This document shows, in pieces, positions 1 to 9,452 of a stretch of 22,448 bases of DNA (position 1 is the stretch's first letter; each line of letters starts with the position of its first letter). Under the pieces are notes generated by a model. The model was not told where the DNA came from. It was given only the letters and a program-made list of their open reading frames with translations, and did not search any database. A program made the translations under genes and the position numbers. Source of the DNA: CAZGVW01 sp964529265 (GTDB lineage Bacteria > Planctomycetota > Phycisphaerae > Phycisphaerales > UBA1924). Where the stretch lies: positions 1 to 22,448 of the forward strand of contig CAZGVW010000283.1 of assembly GCA_964529265.1 (NCBI GenBank), read 5' to 3'.

Positions 1-1101
1 ATGCCGCCGCACGAACTTCCGCGCCCGGTACGCCGCGCTCGGCGGACGAGCCTCCACCATCTCGTCCGTCAAGTGCCGCTGAACGTCCGCCGCGAACTCC
101 GACGCCGACGCATACCGCCGCGTCCGGTCCTTCTCCATCGCCTTCATGACGATCCAGTCCAGATCGCCCTTCAGCTCCCGCTGCAGCGACACCACGTCCG
201 TCCGACGACGGTCCGCCACCGTCCGCGTCTTGTCGCCCCCCAGGCTCGAAAGCCGCGTGCTCGGCCGAGGCGGGTCATCCTCTCGAATGATCCGCTGAAT
301 CTCCCCGAACCCCGCCGCGCGCAGCGCCTTGGAGTCGAACGGCAGCGCCCCCACCAGCAACTCGTACAGCACCACACCCAGCGAATAAATGTCCGAGCGC
401 GTGTCGATGTTCAGCCCGGACATCTCCGCCTGCTCCGGACTCATGTATTCCGGAGTCCCGATGAGCACGCCCTGCTCCGTGAACAGCGTCCGCTCCGTCA
501 ACCGCTGCGACGTCGCCTTCGCCACGCCGAAGTCGATCACCTTCGGCTCCGGACGCCCGTTCTGGATCATCACCAGAATGTTGCTCGGCTTGATGTCCCG
601 GTGAATGATCGCCTTCTGGTGCGCGTGCTGCACCGCGTCGCACACCTTGACGAACAGCCCAAGCCGCTCCCGCGTGCTCAGCCGGTGCCGGTCGCAGTAA
701 TCCGTGATCGGCGCGCCCGCCACGTGCTCCATCGCGAAATACGGCCGCCCATCCTCCGTCGCGCCCGCCTCGTACACCGTCGCGACGTTCGGATGGTCGA
801 GCATCGCCAGCGCCTGCCGCTCCGCCTCGAAGCGCGCCACCACCTGCTCCGTGTCCATCCCCAACTTGATCACCTTGAGCGCGACGCGCCGGTGAATCGG
901 ATGCTCCTGCTCGGCGAGATACACCATCCCCATCCCGCCCTCGCCCAGCACCTCCAGAATCCGATACGGCCCGATCCGCGTCGGCCGCGCCCCGCGCAAC
1001 GGCGCCCCCACCGTCGCGGCTTCCCGCGCCGAATCACCGAAAAAGTGGCTCTCGCCGCCGCCCGGAGAGACAGGCGGGGTCGGGGGCTCGGTCGGAGACA
1101 T
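1..1101 (-). CDS. Serine/threonine protein kinase, PknB-like (3' end beyond window)
   Basis: Translating the minus strand gives 367 residues of a eukaryotic-type Ser/Thr kinase that runs off the left edge. All key motifs are present: glycine loop GEGGMG (53-58), ATP-binding Lys in VALK (76), catalytic HRDIKPSN (167-174), DFG (190-192) and GTPEYMSPEQ (215-224). The N-terminus before residue 43 is Pro/Gly-rich and probably unstructured. The last visible residues (PPSAAYRARKFVRRH) match the linker that in planctomycete kinases usually leads to a membrane segment and TPR repeats, so a longer signalling receptor is inferred. The start is uncertain: an in-frame GTG at 1107 sits 10 nt from a GAGGAG, while the ATG at 1101 is 16 nt away. 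A short CTCCC/GGGAG hairpin lies just upstream. Substrates cannot be read from the sequence. Confidence 0.93.
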   Translation of the reverse strand, partial: MSPTEPPTPPVSPGGGESHFFGDSAREAATVGAPLRGARPTRIGPYRILEVLGEGGMGMVYLAEQEHPIHRRVALKVIKLGMDTEQVVARFEAERQALAMLDHPNVATVYEAGATEDGRPYFAMEHVAGAPITDYCDRHRLSTRERLGLFVKVCDAVQHAHQKAIIHRDIKPSNILVMIQNGRPEPKVIDFGVAKATSQRLTERTLFTEQGVLIGTPEYMSPEQAEMSGLNIDTRSDIYSLGVVLYELLVGALPFDSKALRAAGFGEIQRIIREDDPPRPSTRLSSLGGDKTRTVADRRRTDVVSLQRELKGDLDWIVMKAMEKDRTRRYASASEFAADVQRHLTDEMVEARPPSAAYRARKFVRRH

Positions 1102-1259
1102 CGACACGTAGTGATCGCTCCTCACGCTCCCGCAAGGGAGGCGTCCGGGCGGATTCCGCGCGCCGAGGCCTGCTCTCAAACGCGCAGCCGCGCCCCCACG
1201 GAGCGTCCCCACATCATAACCGCCGCAGCGATTTCATCCCCCGCGCGCCCGCAGCGCCC

Positions 1260-1799
1260 TCACCTCGTCCAGTGACGCACGAGCAGCCCGAGATCCGGGG
1301 CGTTCACCACGCCGTCACCCGTCAGATCCGCCAGCGCATCCCCCGAATCCCACGCGCCGAGCAGCAACTCCGCGTCCCGCGCATCCACCACGCCGTCGCC
1401 GCTCAAATCCCCCACCGTCTTCACGATGCCCCACGCGCTCAGCAGCAGCGATAAGTCCACCGCGTCCACGATCCCGTTCGGATGCAGATCCGTCTTCTCG
1501 CGATCCGTGCCCCAGTAACTGAGCAGGTGCGCAAGATCACCCGCATTCACCATCCCGTCGCCGTCGAAATCCGCGTTGAACGACAACGCGCCGCGCAACT
1601 GCGCCATCTCAACCCGCTCTTCATCCTCGCCGCGCCACACCACCACACTCCACGCACGAGACCCGTCGAACTCCACCGCGGCGAACAACCCGCGCTCGAC
1701 CGCCGCGAACTCCACGCGCGCTTCAGGCGCCGAAGCCGCAACGACCGCGCTCGAAAACCACAGGAGCGCAGCGCTCCCCTTCAGAAATGGGCATCGCAT
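1260..1799 (-). CDS. Secreted dockerin-like EF-hand repeat protein
   Basis: A 179-residue protein with a probable signal peptide: Arg and Lys near the start, a hydrophobic stretch at about 9-22, then an ASA cleavage-like site. The C-terminal half has four calcium-binding-loop units at residues 77 (DFDGDGMVNAGD), 104 (DLHPNGIVDAVD), 131 (DLSGDGVVDARD) and 158 (DLTGDGVVNAPD), spaced exactly 27 residues apart and each followed by an L-rich helix ending in Trp. This is the dockerin type I-like pattern common in Phycisphaerae, where it often sits at the ends of secreted proteins. Here the repeats make up most of the protein and no enzyme domain is visible. The second loop has His at the third ligand position. 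ATG 1799 is chosen because GGAGAG lies 9 nt upstream and the signal peptide begins there. Its binding partner is unknown; an adhesion or scaffold role is inference. Confidence 0.85.
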   Translation of the reverse strand: MRCPFLKGSAALLWFSSAVVAASAPEARVEFAAVERGLFAAVEFDGSRAWSVVVWRGEDEERVEMAQLRGALSFNADFDGDGMVNAGDLAHLLSYWGTDREKTDLHPNGIVDAVDLSLLLSAWGIVKTVGDLSGDGVVDARDAELLLGAWDSGDALADLTGDGVVNAPDLGLLVRHWTR

Positions 1800-1948
1800 G
1801 GGCTGACTCTCTCCGCCGGCGGGGCGTTCGCCCGGCGCAGGCGCTGCGCCAGGGAATCCAGAGCCTATCGGCCGCCCTGAATCCATAAAGGGCTTTCGAC
1901 CGGAGACTTAGACACGCCCGCAACCCCCGCCTTCCCGGGCTTGCCCAG

Positions 1949-2830
1949 TCACTCCATCTTCGCAGCGATCGCCCCCGCCAGCCGCACATTCGCGCGCACC
2001 AGGGCCACATTCGCGCGCACCGTGGCGCCTTTCGACACCTCGTGCAGCGCCGCCAGTGTCGCCGGCGTCACCGACCGCCCGCTCGCGCCCCCTTTTCGCG
2101 CCTTTTCCTCCGCCAAACCGAGCCATTCGGCCAGTTGGGACGGCTCCAACGCGCTTTCCGGCGGAATCGGGTTCACCACCAGCGCGCCGCGTCCTGTGCG
2201 AATCTGCTCCGCACGCACAAAATCCGCAATTTCACGCTCAGAATCGAACGCCGCGTCCACCATTCCGGCGTCGCTCCCGCGAACGTAAAACGCAGGGAAT
2301 TCGCGCGTTTTCCACCCGATCACCGGAATTCCGAGCGTTTCGAGCATTTCACGCGTCGCCGCGACATCCAGCAGCGATTTCACCCCCGAAGCCACCACCG
2401 CCACCGGAAACCGCGCCATCGCGCCCAGATCCGCGCTGATATCCAGCCGCTCCGCGTAGTTCCGGTGCACCCCGCCGATCCCGCCCGTCGCCAGCACGCG
2501 AATCCCCGCCGCCGCGGCCAGTTCCACCGTCGCGCTCACGGTTGTCGCGGCGTTTTCGCGTTTGTGGATCAGAATTCCCAGATTCGCCGTGTTCGCCTTC
2601 GCCGCGGGCGGTTTTGAATCCACCAGTTCCGCAATTTCCGCCTCCGTCATGCCCACGATCGCCCGGCCGCGAACCACGCCGATCACCGCCGGCTCGGCGC
2701 CCGCGCCGCGGATATCGCCTTCCAGCGCGCGCAGGAGCGACATCGCGTCATCCCGGGGCAGTCCGTGCGCCAGCAGCGTGGTCTCCAGCGCCACGGAGCG
2801 CGGGCCGGAGCGGTTCAGGAGGCTCTGCAT
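1949..2830 (-). CDS. psuG: Pseudouridine-5'-phosphate glycosidase
   Basis: The 293-residue product matches the PsuG family, which splits (reversibly) pseudouridine 5'-phosphate into uracil and ribose 5-phosphate in the cytoplasm. The residues known from the E. coli enzyme all keep their relative spacing: Glu16 (in VALE), Lys78 (in AAKANT), Asp134 (in ISADLG, the metal ligand) and Lys151 (in SGVKSLLDV). NPIPPE at 211-216 is also typical. Neither possible start has a clear Shine-Dalgarno. The ATG at 2830 is preferred because the alternative TTG at 2875 falls in the T-tract of the terminator for the upstream operon (2873-2910). No pseudouridine kinase (psuK), the usual partner, lies next to it. 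Confidence 0.93.
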   Translation of the reverse strand: MQSLLNRSGPRSVALETTLLAHGLPRDDAMSLLRALEGDIRGAGAEPAVIGVVRGRAIVGMTEAEIAELVDSKPPAAKANTANLGILIHKRENAATTVSATVELAAAAGIRVLATGGIGGVHRNYAERLDISADLGAMARFPVAVVASGVKSLLDVAATREMLETLGIPVIGWKTREFPAFYVRGSDAGMVDAAFDSEREIADFVRAEQIRTGRGALVVNPIPPESALEPSQLAEWLGLAEEKARKGGASGRSVTPATLAALHEVSKGATVRANVALVRANVRLAGAIAAKME

Positions 2831-2872
2831 GAGGGAAACGGTAGCCGAAAACCGGAAAAGCGCGCCGTTGCG

Positions 2873-2910
2873 CAAAAAGAAGGCGGCATCGAGCGAATCG
2901 ACGCCGCCCT
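2873..2910 (-). terminator. Rho-independent terminator of the hsp20 pair
   Basis: Read on the minus strand, a 13-bp stem containing two G-T wobbles (2898-2910 with 2880-2892) closes a 5-nt loop and is followed by TTCTTTTT. It lies 40 nt after the stop codon of the second hsp20 gene and separates that operon from psuG. Confidence 0.8.
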
Positions 2911-2950
2911 CGGAGGAGAGAGAGTGGATCTCCGTGTTTTGATGAGCCGA

Positions 2951-3352
2951 TCAGCCGGAAGTCACGGCGATCTTGCGGGGTTTGCCCGCCGCGGTCTTGG
3001 GCAGGCGCAGTGTCAGCACGCCATCTTTCTGATCCGCCGTGACGTTTTCCGCATCAACCCCGTCGCCGAGGCGGAAGGAGCGCCGGAAATCGCCGACGCC
3101 GTACTCAGCCGCGACGAGCCGGGCGTTCTGCGGAGCCCGCGGCTGGACGCTCGCCTGAACGGTCAGGACGCCTTCGTCGAGAGAGACTTCGATGTCGTCT
3201 TTCGTCGCGCCGGCGACGTCCAGTTTCACGAGAAACTCGGATTCGGTTTCGATGACGTCGATCGCGGGGCGGAACGCGGCTTTGGCGGGGGTGGTTTCGC
3301 ACGCGCCGCCGCAGCACTCGGCCGTTTTGCTCGGATTCGTGTGATTGGTCAT
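2951..3352 (-). CDS. Small heat-shock protein (Hsp20/alpha-crystallin), second of pair
   Basis: A 133-residue Hsp20-family holdase that would bind unfolding proteins in the cytoplasm and keep them refoldable. The alpha-crystallin domain spans about residues 30-120, with the typical VKLDVAGATKDDIEVSLDEGVLTV segment near its start and DGVLTLRLPK near its end. The N-terminal arm carries a cysteine cluster, CCGGAC (13-18), which is unusual for this family and could bind metal or respond to oxidation (inference). ATG 3352 is chosen over ATG 3373 because AAGGA lies 10 nt before it; the upstream ATG has no such site. The gene starts 48 nt after the first hsp20 and is probably co-transcribed with it. 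The two proteins are clearly diverged, not a recent duplication. Confidence 0.93.
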   Translation of the reverse strand: MTNHTNPSKTAECCGGACETTPAKAAFRPAIDVIETESEFLVKLDVAGATKDDIEVSLDEGVLTVQASVQPRAPQNARLVAAEYGVGDFRRSFRLGDGVDAENVTADQKDGVLTLRLPKTAAGKPRKIAVTSG

Positions 3353-3400
3353 GGTTTTGTCGTCCTTGTGCATCGTTTGTCGCGTTTCGGGCGCGTTGAT

Positions 3401-3913
3401 TCAGCCGACGTTGACCTTGATCTTCTGCGGGCGGGCCTCGGGCGCCTTGGGCAGCGTCACAGTGAGCACGCCGTTCACGAGCGTCGCGTTCACGCCCTCG
3501 CCGTGCACATCGAACGGCAGGCGCACGGTGCGGGTGAACGACGGTGAACCGCGCTCGCTGCGGAGCACGTTCGCGCCCTCGGGCGTTTCGGTCTTGCGCT
3601 CGCCCTTGATGGTCAGATCGCGCTCGAGGAGCGAAATATCGAGGTTTTCCATGCTGAAACCGGGCAGTTCGGCCTCGATGACGAGCGCCTCATCGGTTTC
3701 CCACGCGTTCAGCGCGGGAAACGAGCGCCCGCCGCGGAAACCAGTCCCGCCCCCGCCCCCGCCCCCGCCCCCGGAAGGGCCGAACATCGCCGAGAGCATC
3801 TTGTCCATCTCGGTCTGAAGTCCGCGCATCGCCGCGGCTGAGCCGAAAACTGGTGCGCACATCGAGCCATTGGTTCGTGCAGTCCTGGTGGGATGAATCA
3901 TTCCGGCGAACAT
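3401..3913 (-). CDS. Small heat-shock protein (Hsp20/alpha-crystallin), first of pair
   Basis: A 170-residue Hsp20-family chaperone. The N-terminal arm is followed by a run of nine glycines (48-56), then the alpha-crystallin domain at about 66-165, with ELPGFSMENLDISLLERDLTIKGER and the conserved NGVLTVTLPKAPEA near the end. The start is secure: AGGAGG lies 7 nt before ATG 3913. The glycine run is encoded by a CCCCCG repeat that ends in the same CCCCCGGAAG string found in the J-protein gene. It is the first gene of a two-gene operon divergent from the J-protein/ClpB unit, so coordinated heat-stress expression is likely although no known operator was recognised. Confidence 0.95.
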   Translation of the reverse strand: MFAGMIHPTRTARTNGSMCAPVFGSAAAMRGLQTEMDKMLSAMFGPSGGGGGGGGGTGFRGGRSFPALNAWETDEALVIEAELPGFSMENLDISLLERDLTIKGERKTETPEGANVLRSERGSPSFTRTVRLPFDVHGEGVNATLVNGVLTVTLPKAPEARPQKIKVNVG

Positions 3914-4367
3914 CTGTCTGCCTCCTTCGATTGATTGACTGTTTGCCGCGTTCGCGCCCCCGGTCGGGGCGGGTTGGTTGCCTTCTCCGCCGGCGACCCG
4001 GCGCCGGCCGAAGGGAAGAAAGGCAAAGTCGGCGCCAGAGGCGGACCCGGGTCGGGCGCCCCCTCAGGACCTGCCGGAGGGCCTCCCCCGCAGGGCGACG
4101 CCGCCAAAAAAGCCGGGATTCGCCGCGGCCCTGTCATAATGGCGCCGCCCGGAGGGACGCTGCCGGACGACCCCACGAGGCGCCTCGAAAAAGCCCCGCG
4201 GAGTGGCCTGGAGGGGGCGTTGCCCGGGCCTGTGCGCCCTGGCGCGGGGAACGGCCTTTGCTTTCCCCATTGGGGCAGGGAATCGCGCCGGGGTGTTCCC
4301 GCGCATCTGTCCCGGGCCGCCCCGGACCCCCGGACCCCCGGACCCCCGGAAGTCAGACTTTCGACCA
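3914..4367. other. Divergent intergenic region between hsp20 and J-protein genes
   Basis: This 454-bp gap must hold the promoters of both heat-shock units. I see no credible gene. Notable items are a CATAAT (4135-4140, plus strand) resembling a -10 box but lacking a good -35; an interrupted palindrome CCCCATTGGGG (4265-4275); and a tandem CCCCCGGA repeat just before the J-protein start. A CIRCE operator (TTAGCACTC-N9-GAGTGCTAA) was looked for and not seen. Confidence 0.6.
4320..4350. repeat. Tandem CCCCCGGA octamer repeat in J-protein leader
   Basis: Three perfect head-to-tail copies of CCCCCGGA (4327-4350) follow one 7-bp partial copy (4320-4326). They end 17 nt before the J-protein start codon. 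The last copy continues into CCCCCGGAAG, a decamer that recurs inside both neighbouring coding regions. Confidence 0.9.
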
Positions 4368-5435
4368 ATGTCCGTGAAGTACCGAGACTATTACGAGACA
4401 CTCGGCGTGGTGCGCAGCGCGACGCAGGAGGAGATCCAGCGCGCGTATCGCAAACTGGCGCGGGAGCACCATCCGGACGTGAGCAAGGCGCCGGAATCGG
4501 AACAGCGGTTCCGCGAGGTGGGCGAGGCGTACGAGGTCCTGAAGGACCCGGAGAAGCGCAGGCGGTACGACCAATTGGGACACAACTGGAAGGCGGGGCA
4601 GGATTTCACACCTCCCTCCGGCTGGGGCGGCTTCCGAACGCGCACCCCCGGAAGCGCCCCCGCCCCCGGAAGCCCCGGGCGCACCGACGGCGGTGTTTCG
4701 TTCGATTTCGAGGGTTTCGGCGACGTCGGCGGGTTCAGCGACTTCTTTGAATCGCTCTTCGGCGACCATTTCGCGGGGGCGCGGTCTTCCGCGGCCGGGC
4801 GGGGCGGTCGGACGCACGGCGCGCATCGGGCGCCGCGGGCGCAGCCTCGGCCCCGCCCCCGGAAGGGGCAGGATTACGAGGTCGAACTGCCGATCACGCT
4901 GGAAGAGGCGTTTCACGGCGCGACGCGCTCGATTTCGCTGCGAATCACGGATTCGGAGGGCAACGAGTCCACAAAAACGCTCTCCGTGAAGATTCCGACG
5001 GGCACGACACACGGGAGCGTGATGCGCCTGGCGGGTCAGGGCGGCGCGGGCGAGCAGGGTGGCGGGCCGGGGGATGTGCTGCTGCAGGTGCGAATCGGTC
5101 CGCACGCGGTGTTCCGCCTGCGCGGCGCCGGGCACAGCCACGACCTCGAGACGACGCTGCCGGTTGCGCCGTGGGAAGCCGCGTTGGGGGCCAAGGTTGA
5201 AGCGCCGACGCTGGCTGGGCCGGTGACGCTGACGATTCCGGCGGGTTCGCAGAGCGGCCAGAAACTGCGGCTGAAGGGGCGGGGGCTGCCGTTCCGCTCG
5301 GCTCGGGAGGGCGCGACGCACGGGGACCTGTATGTGGAGTTGAAGATCGTTGTTCCGGAGACCCTGACGGAAGTGGAACGGGACTTGTTTGAGAAACTGA
5401 AGAAGGAATCGAAGTTCAAGGCAAGGAATGGGTGA
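4368..5435 (+). CDS. DnaJ-family co-chaperone lacking the zinc-finger domain (CbpA-like)
   Basis: A 355-residue J-domain protein that would stimulate DnaK ATPase and deliver substrates. J-domain at 6-71 with the essential HPD motif (35-37); Gly/Phe/Pro-rich linker at about 80-165; C-terminal substrate-binding domains at about 168-330 (PITLEEAFHGATRSI, then LPVAPWEAALGAKVEAPTL); short C-terminal tail. No CxxCxGxG repeats are present, so this is the type II (CbpA/DnaJ2) form. ATG 4368 is chosen because the J-domain begins five residues later; only a weak GGAAG lies 15 nt upstream, and the longer reading frame encodes low-complexity sequence. It heads the plus-strand unit leading into clpB. The linker contains three copies of the CCCCCGGAAG microrepeat. 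Confidence 0.93.
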   Translation: MSVKYRDYYETLGVVRSATQEEIQRAYRKLAREHHPDVSKAPESEQRFREVGEAYEVLKDPEKRRRYDQLGHNWKAGQDFTPPSGWGGFRTRTPGSAPAPGSPGRTDGGVSFDFEGFGDVGGFSDFFESLFGDHFAGARSSAAGRGGRTHGAHRAPRAQPRPRPRKGQDYEVELPITLEEAFHGATRSISLRITDSEGNESTKTLSVKIPTGTTHGSVMRLAGQGGAGEQGGGPGDVLLQVRIGPHAVFRLRGAGHSHDLETTLPVAPWEAALGAKVEAPTLAGPVTLTIPAGSQSGQKLRLKGRGLPFRSAREGATHGDLYVELKIVVPETLTEVERDLFEKLKKESKFKARNG

Positions 5436-5447
5436 GTGCATTTTTCT

Positions 5448-5601
5448 GGTGGCACAGGCGGGATAGACGGTGGCATAGGCGTCCTGCCTGTGTCGCGGCG
5501 CAGCCGCGAGGTGGGTGGTGGATCACTCGCCGCTTCGCGGCGACACAGGCGGGACGCCTATGCCACCATGAAGTGCGGCACGGGCGAGACGCCTGTGCCA
5601 C
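5448..5601. repeat. Nested inverted-repeat element (GTGGCACAGGCG family)
   Basis: An outer 12-bp inverted repeat, GTGGCACAGGCG (5449-5460) against CGCCTGTGCCAC (5590-5601), encloses a 28-bp inverted repeat (5469-5496 against 5540-5567, one mismatch). Each inner arm runs into its own small hairpin: CGCGGC-GCA-GCCGCG (5494-5508) and CGCCGC-TTC-GCGGCG (5528-5542). The whole would fold as a branched cruciform in DNA or RNA. Its conceptual translations (for example HGRDACATE, HRRPACVA) resemble spurious proteins I recall from planctomycete and verrucomicrobial annotations, which suggests a dispersed family. It occupies nearly the whole dnaJ-clpB spacer. Confidence 0.85.
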
Positions 5602-5623
5602 TGAAGCAGGGATTGAGGCGATC

Positions 5624-8473
<2,850 letters not shown>

Positions 8474-8488
8474 AAGGACACTCATCCC

Positions 8489-9193
8489 ATGATCTTCGAT
8501 CCGCTCTATTTCCTGCTCCTGGCGCCCGGTCTGCTGCTGGCGATGTGGGCGCAGTTCAAGGTGAAGTCGGCGTACCACCAGGCCGCGGGCGTGCCCGTGC
8601 GCAGCGGGCTGAGCGGCGCGGAGGCGGCCCGGATCATTCTTGACGAGGCGGGGCTGCGCAACGCGCGCATCGAGATGGGCCAGGGGATGCTGAGCGACCA
8701 CTACGACCCGCGGAGCAAGACGCTGCGCCTCAGCCGCGACGTGTACGCGGGCCGGTCGGCGGCGTCGCTGGGGATCGCGGCGCACGAGGCGGGGCATGCG
8801 CTGCAGGATGCGCAGGGGTATGCGCCGCTGAAGATCCGCAACGGGATCGTGCCTCTGGCGGCGTTTGGCGGCAACACGGCGATGCTGCTCTTCATCATCG
8901 GCCTGGTGCTGGGCGGCGCGGGGAATGTCCTGGGCACGTGGCTGGTGTATGGCGCGATCGGGCTGTACTCGGCGGTGGTGCTGTTCCAACTGGTCAACCT
9001 GCCGGTAGAGTTCGATGCGAGCAACCGGGCGAAGCGCGTGCTGATGGAGCGCGCGATGGTGACAGGTGGCGACGAGACGCGGCTGGTGAACAAGGTGCTG
9101 AACGCCGCGGCGCTGACGTATGTCGCGGCGACGCTGACGGCGATTCTGACGCTGCTGTACTTCGTGCTGCGGGCGAGCCAGAGCCGGCAGTAA
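8489..9193 (+). CDS. Membrane zinc metallopeptidase, YugP-like
   Basis: A 234-residue protein of the YugP-type neutral zinc peptidase family (Zn_peptidase_2). The zinc-binding HEAGH motif is at 99-103, within GIAAHEAGHALQDA; the Glu in LPVEFDAS (164) is the likely third ligand. Predicted membrane segments are at about 4-22, 117-142, 143-162 and 205-227, placing it in the cytoplasmic membrane. AAGGA lies about 10 nt before the ATG. The natural substrate of this family is not established. It follows the clpB terminator, so it probably has its own promoter within 8412-8488 or receives read-through. Confidence 0.88.
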   Translation: MIFDPLYFLLLAPGLLLAMWAQFKVKSAYHQAAGVPVRSGLSGAEAARIILDEAGLRNARIEMGQGMLSDHYDPRSKTLRLSRDVYAGRSAASLGIAAHEAGHALQDAQGYAPLKIRNGIVPLAAFGGNTAMLLFIIGLVLGGAGNVLGTWLVYGAIGLYSAVVLFQLVNLPVEFDASNRAKRVLMERAMVTGGDETRLVNKVLNAAALTYVAATLTAILTLLYFVLRASQSRQ

Positions 9194-9217
9194 AGACACA
9201 GGTTGGCTGACGCGCGC

Positions 9218-9244
9218 CCAGGGGCGCCGAAGCGGCGCCCCTGG
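9218..9244. other. Perfect 12-bp hairpin after the zinc peptidase gene
   Basis: CCAGGGGCGCCG (9218-9229) pairs perfectly with 9233-9244 across a 3-nt AAG loop, 25 nt after the stop codon. No T-tract follows, so it may stabilise the mRNA 3' end or pause transcription ahead of the stronger terminator 75 nt further on. Confidence 0.55.
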
Positions 9245-9317
9245 CAACAGCCGTGCGCTCCTCCGGAGCGGAGAGCGGCGGCGCCAGTTGCGCTCGTACC
9301 GGACTTTCGCTCCAGCG

Positions 9318-9357
9318 CCCCCGGTCGAATCGACCGGGGGGCTCGGGGCGATTTTTT
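9318..9357 (+). terminator. Terminator downstream of the zinc peptidase gene
   Basis: A 10-bp perfect stem, CCCCCGGTCG (9318-9327) with 9331-9340, closes a 3-nt loop; six T residues follow at 9352-9357 after an 11-nt GC-rich gap. It lies about 95 nt before the next gene. The gap between stem and T-tract is longer than usual. Confidence 0.6.
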
Positions 9358-9452
9358 CGCGCCGGGGCGGGCCCGGCGGGGAACCGAGGGGCATCGGCGC
9401 TCGTCTTGATCTGGGGTGCTCTCGGGGGGAATCTGCTCAAAGGAGTCTGACA

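Noticed and set aside
1..1275. Long plus-strand reading frame of 424 codons
   Set aside because: Antisense to the protein kinase, rich in Arg/Pro/His, no recognisable domain; a by-product of high GC.
3914..4367. Heat-shock operators (CIRCE) or a sigma-32 promoter in the hsp20/J-protein gap
   Set aside because: No TTAGCACTC/GAGTGCTAA pair is present; a CCCCAT at 4265-4270 resembles a sigma-32 -10 box but has no CTTGAA-like -35 at the right distance.
5432..5623. N-terminal extension of ClpB by 64 residues
   Set aside because: It only translates the inverted-repeat element; the ATG at 5624 has a good Shine-Dalgarno and matches the family N-terminus.
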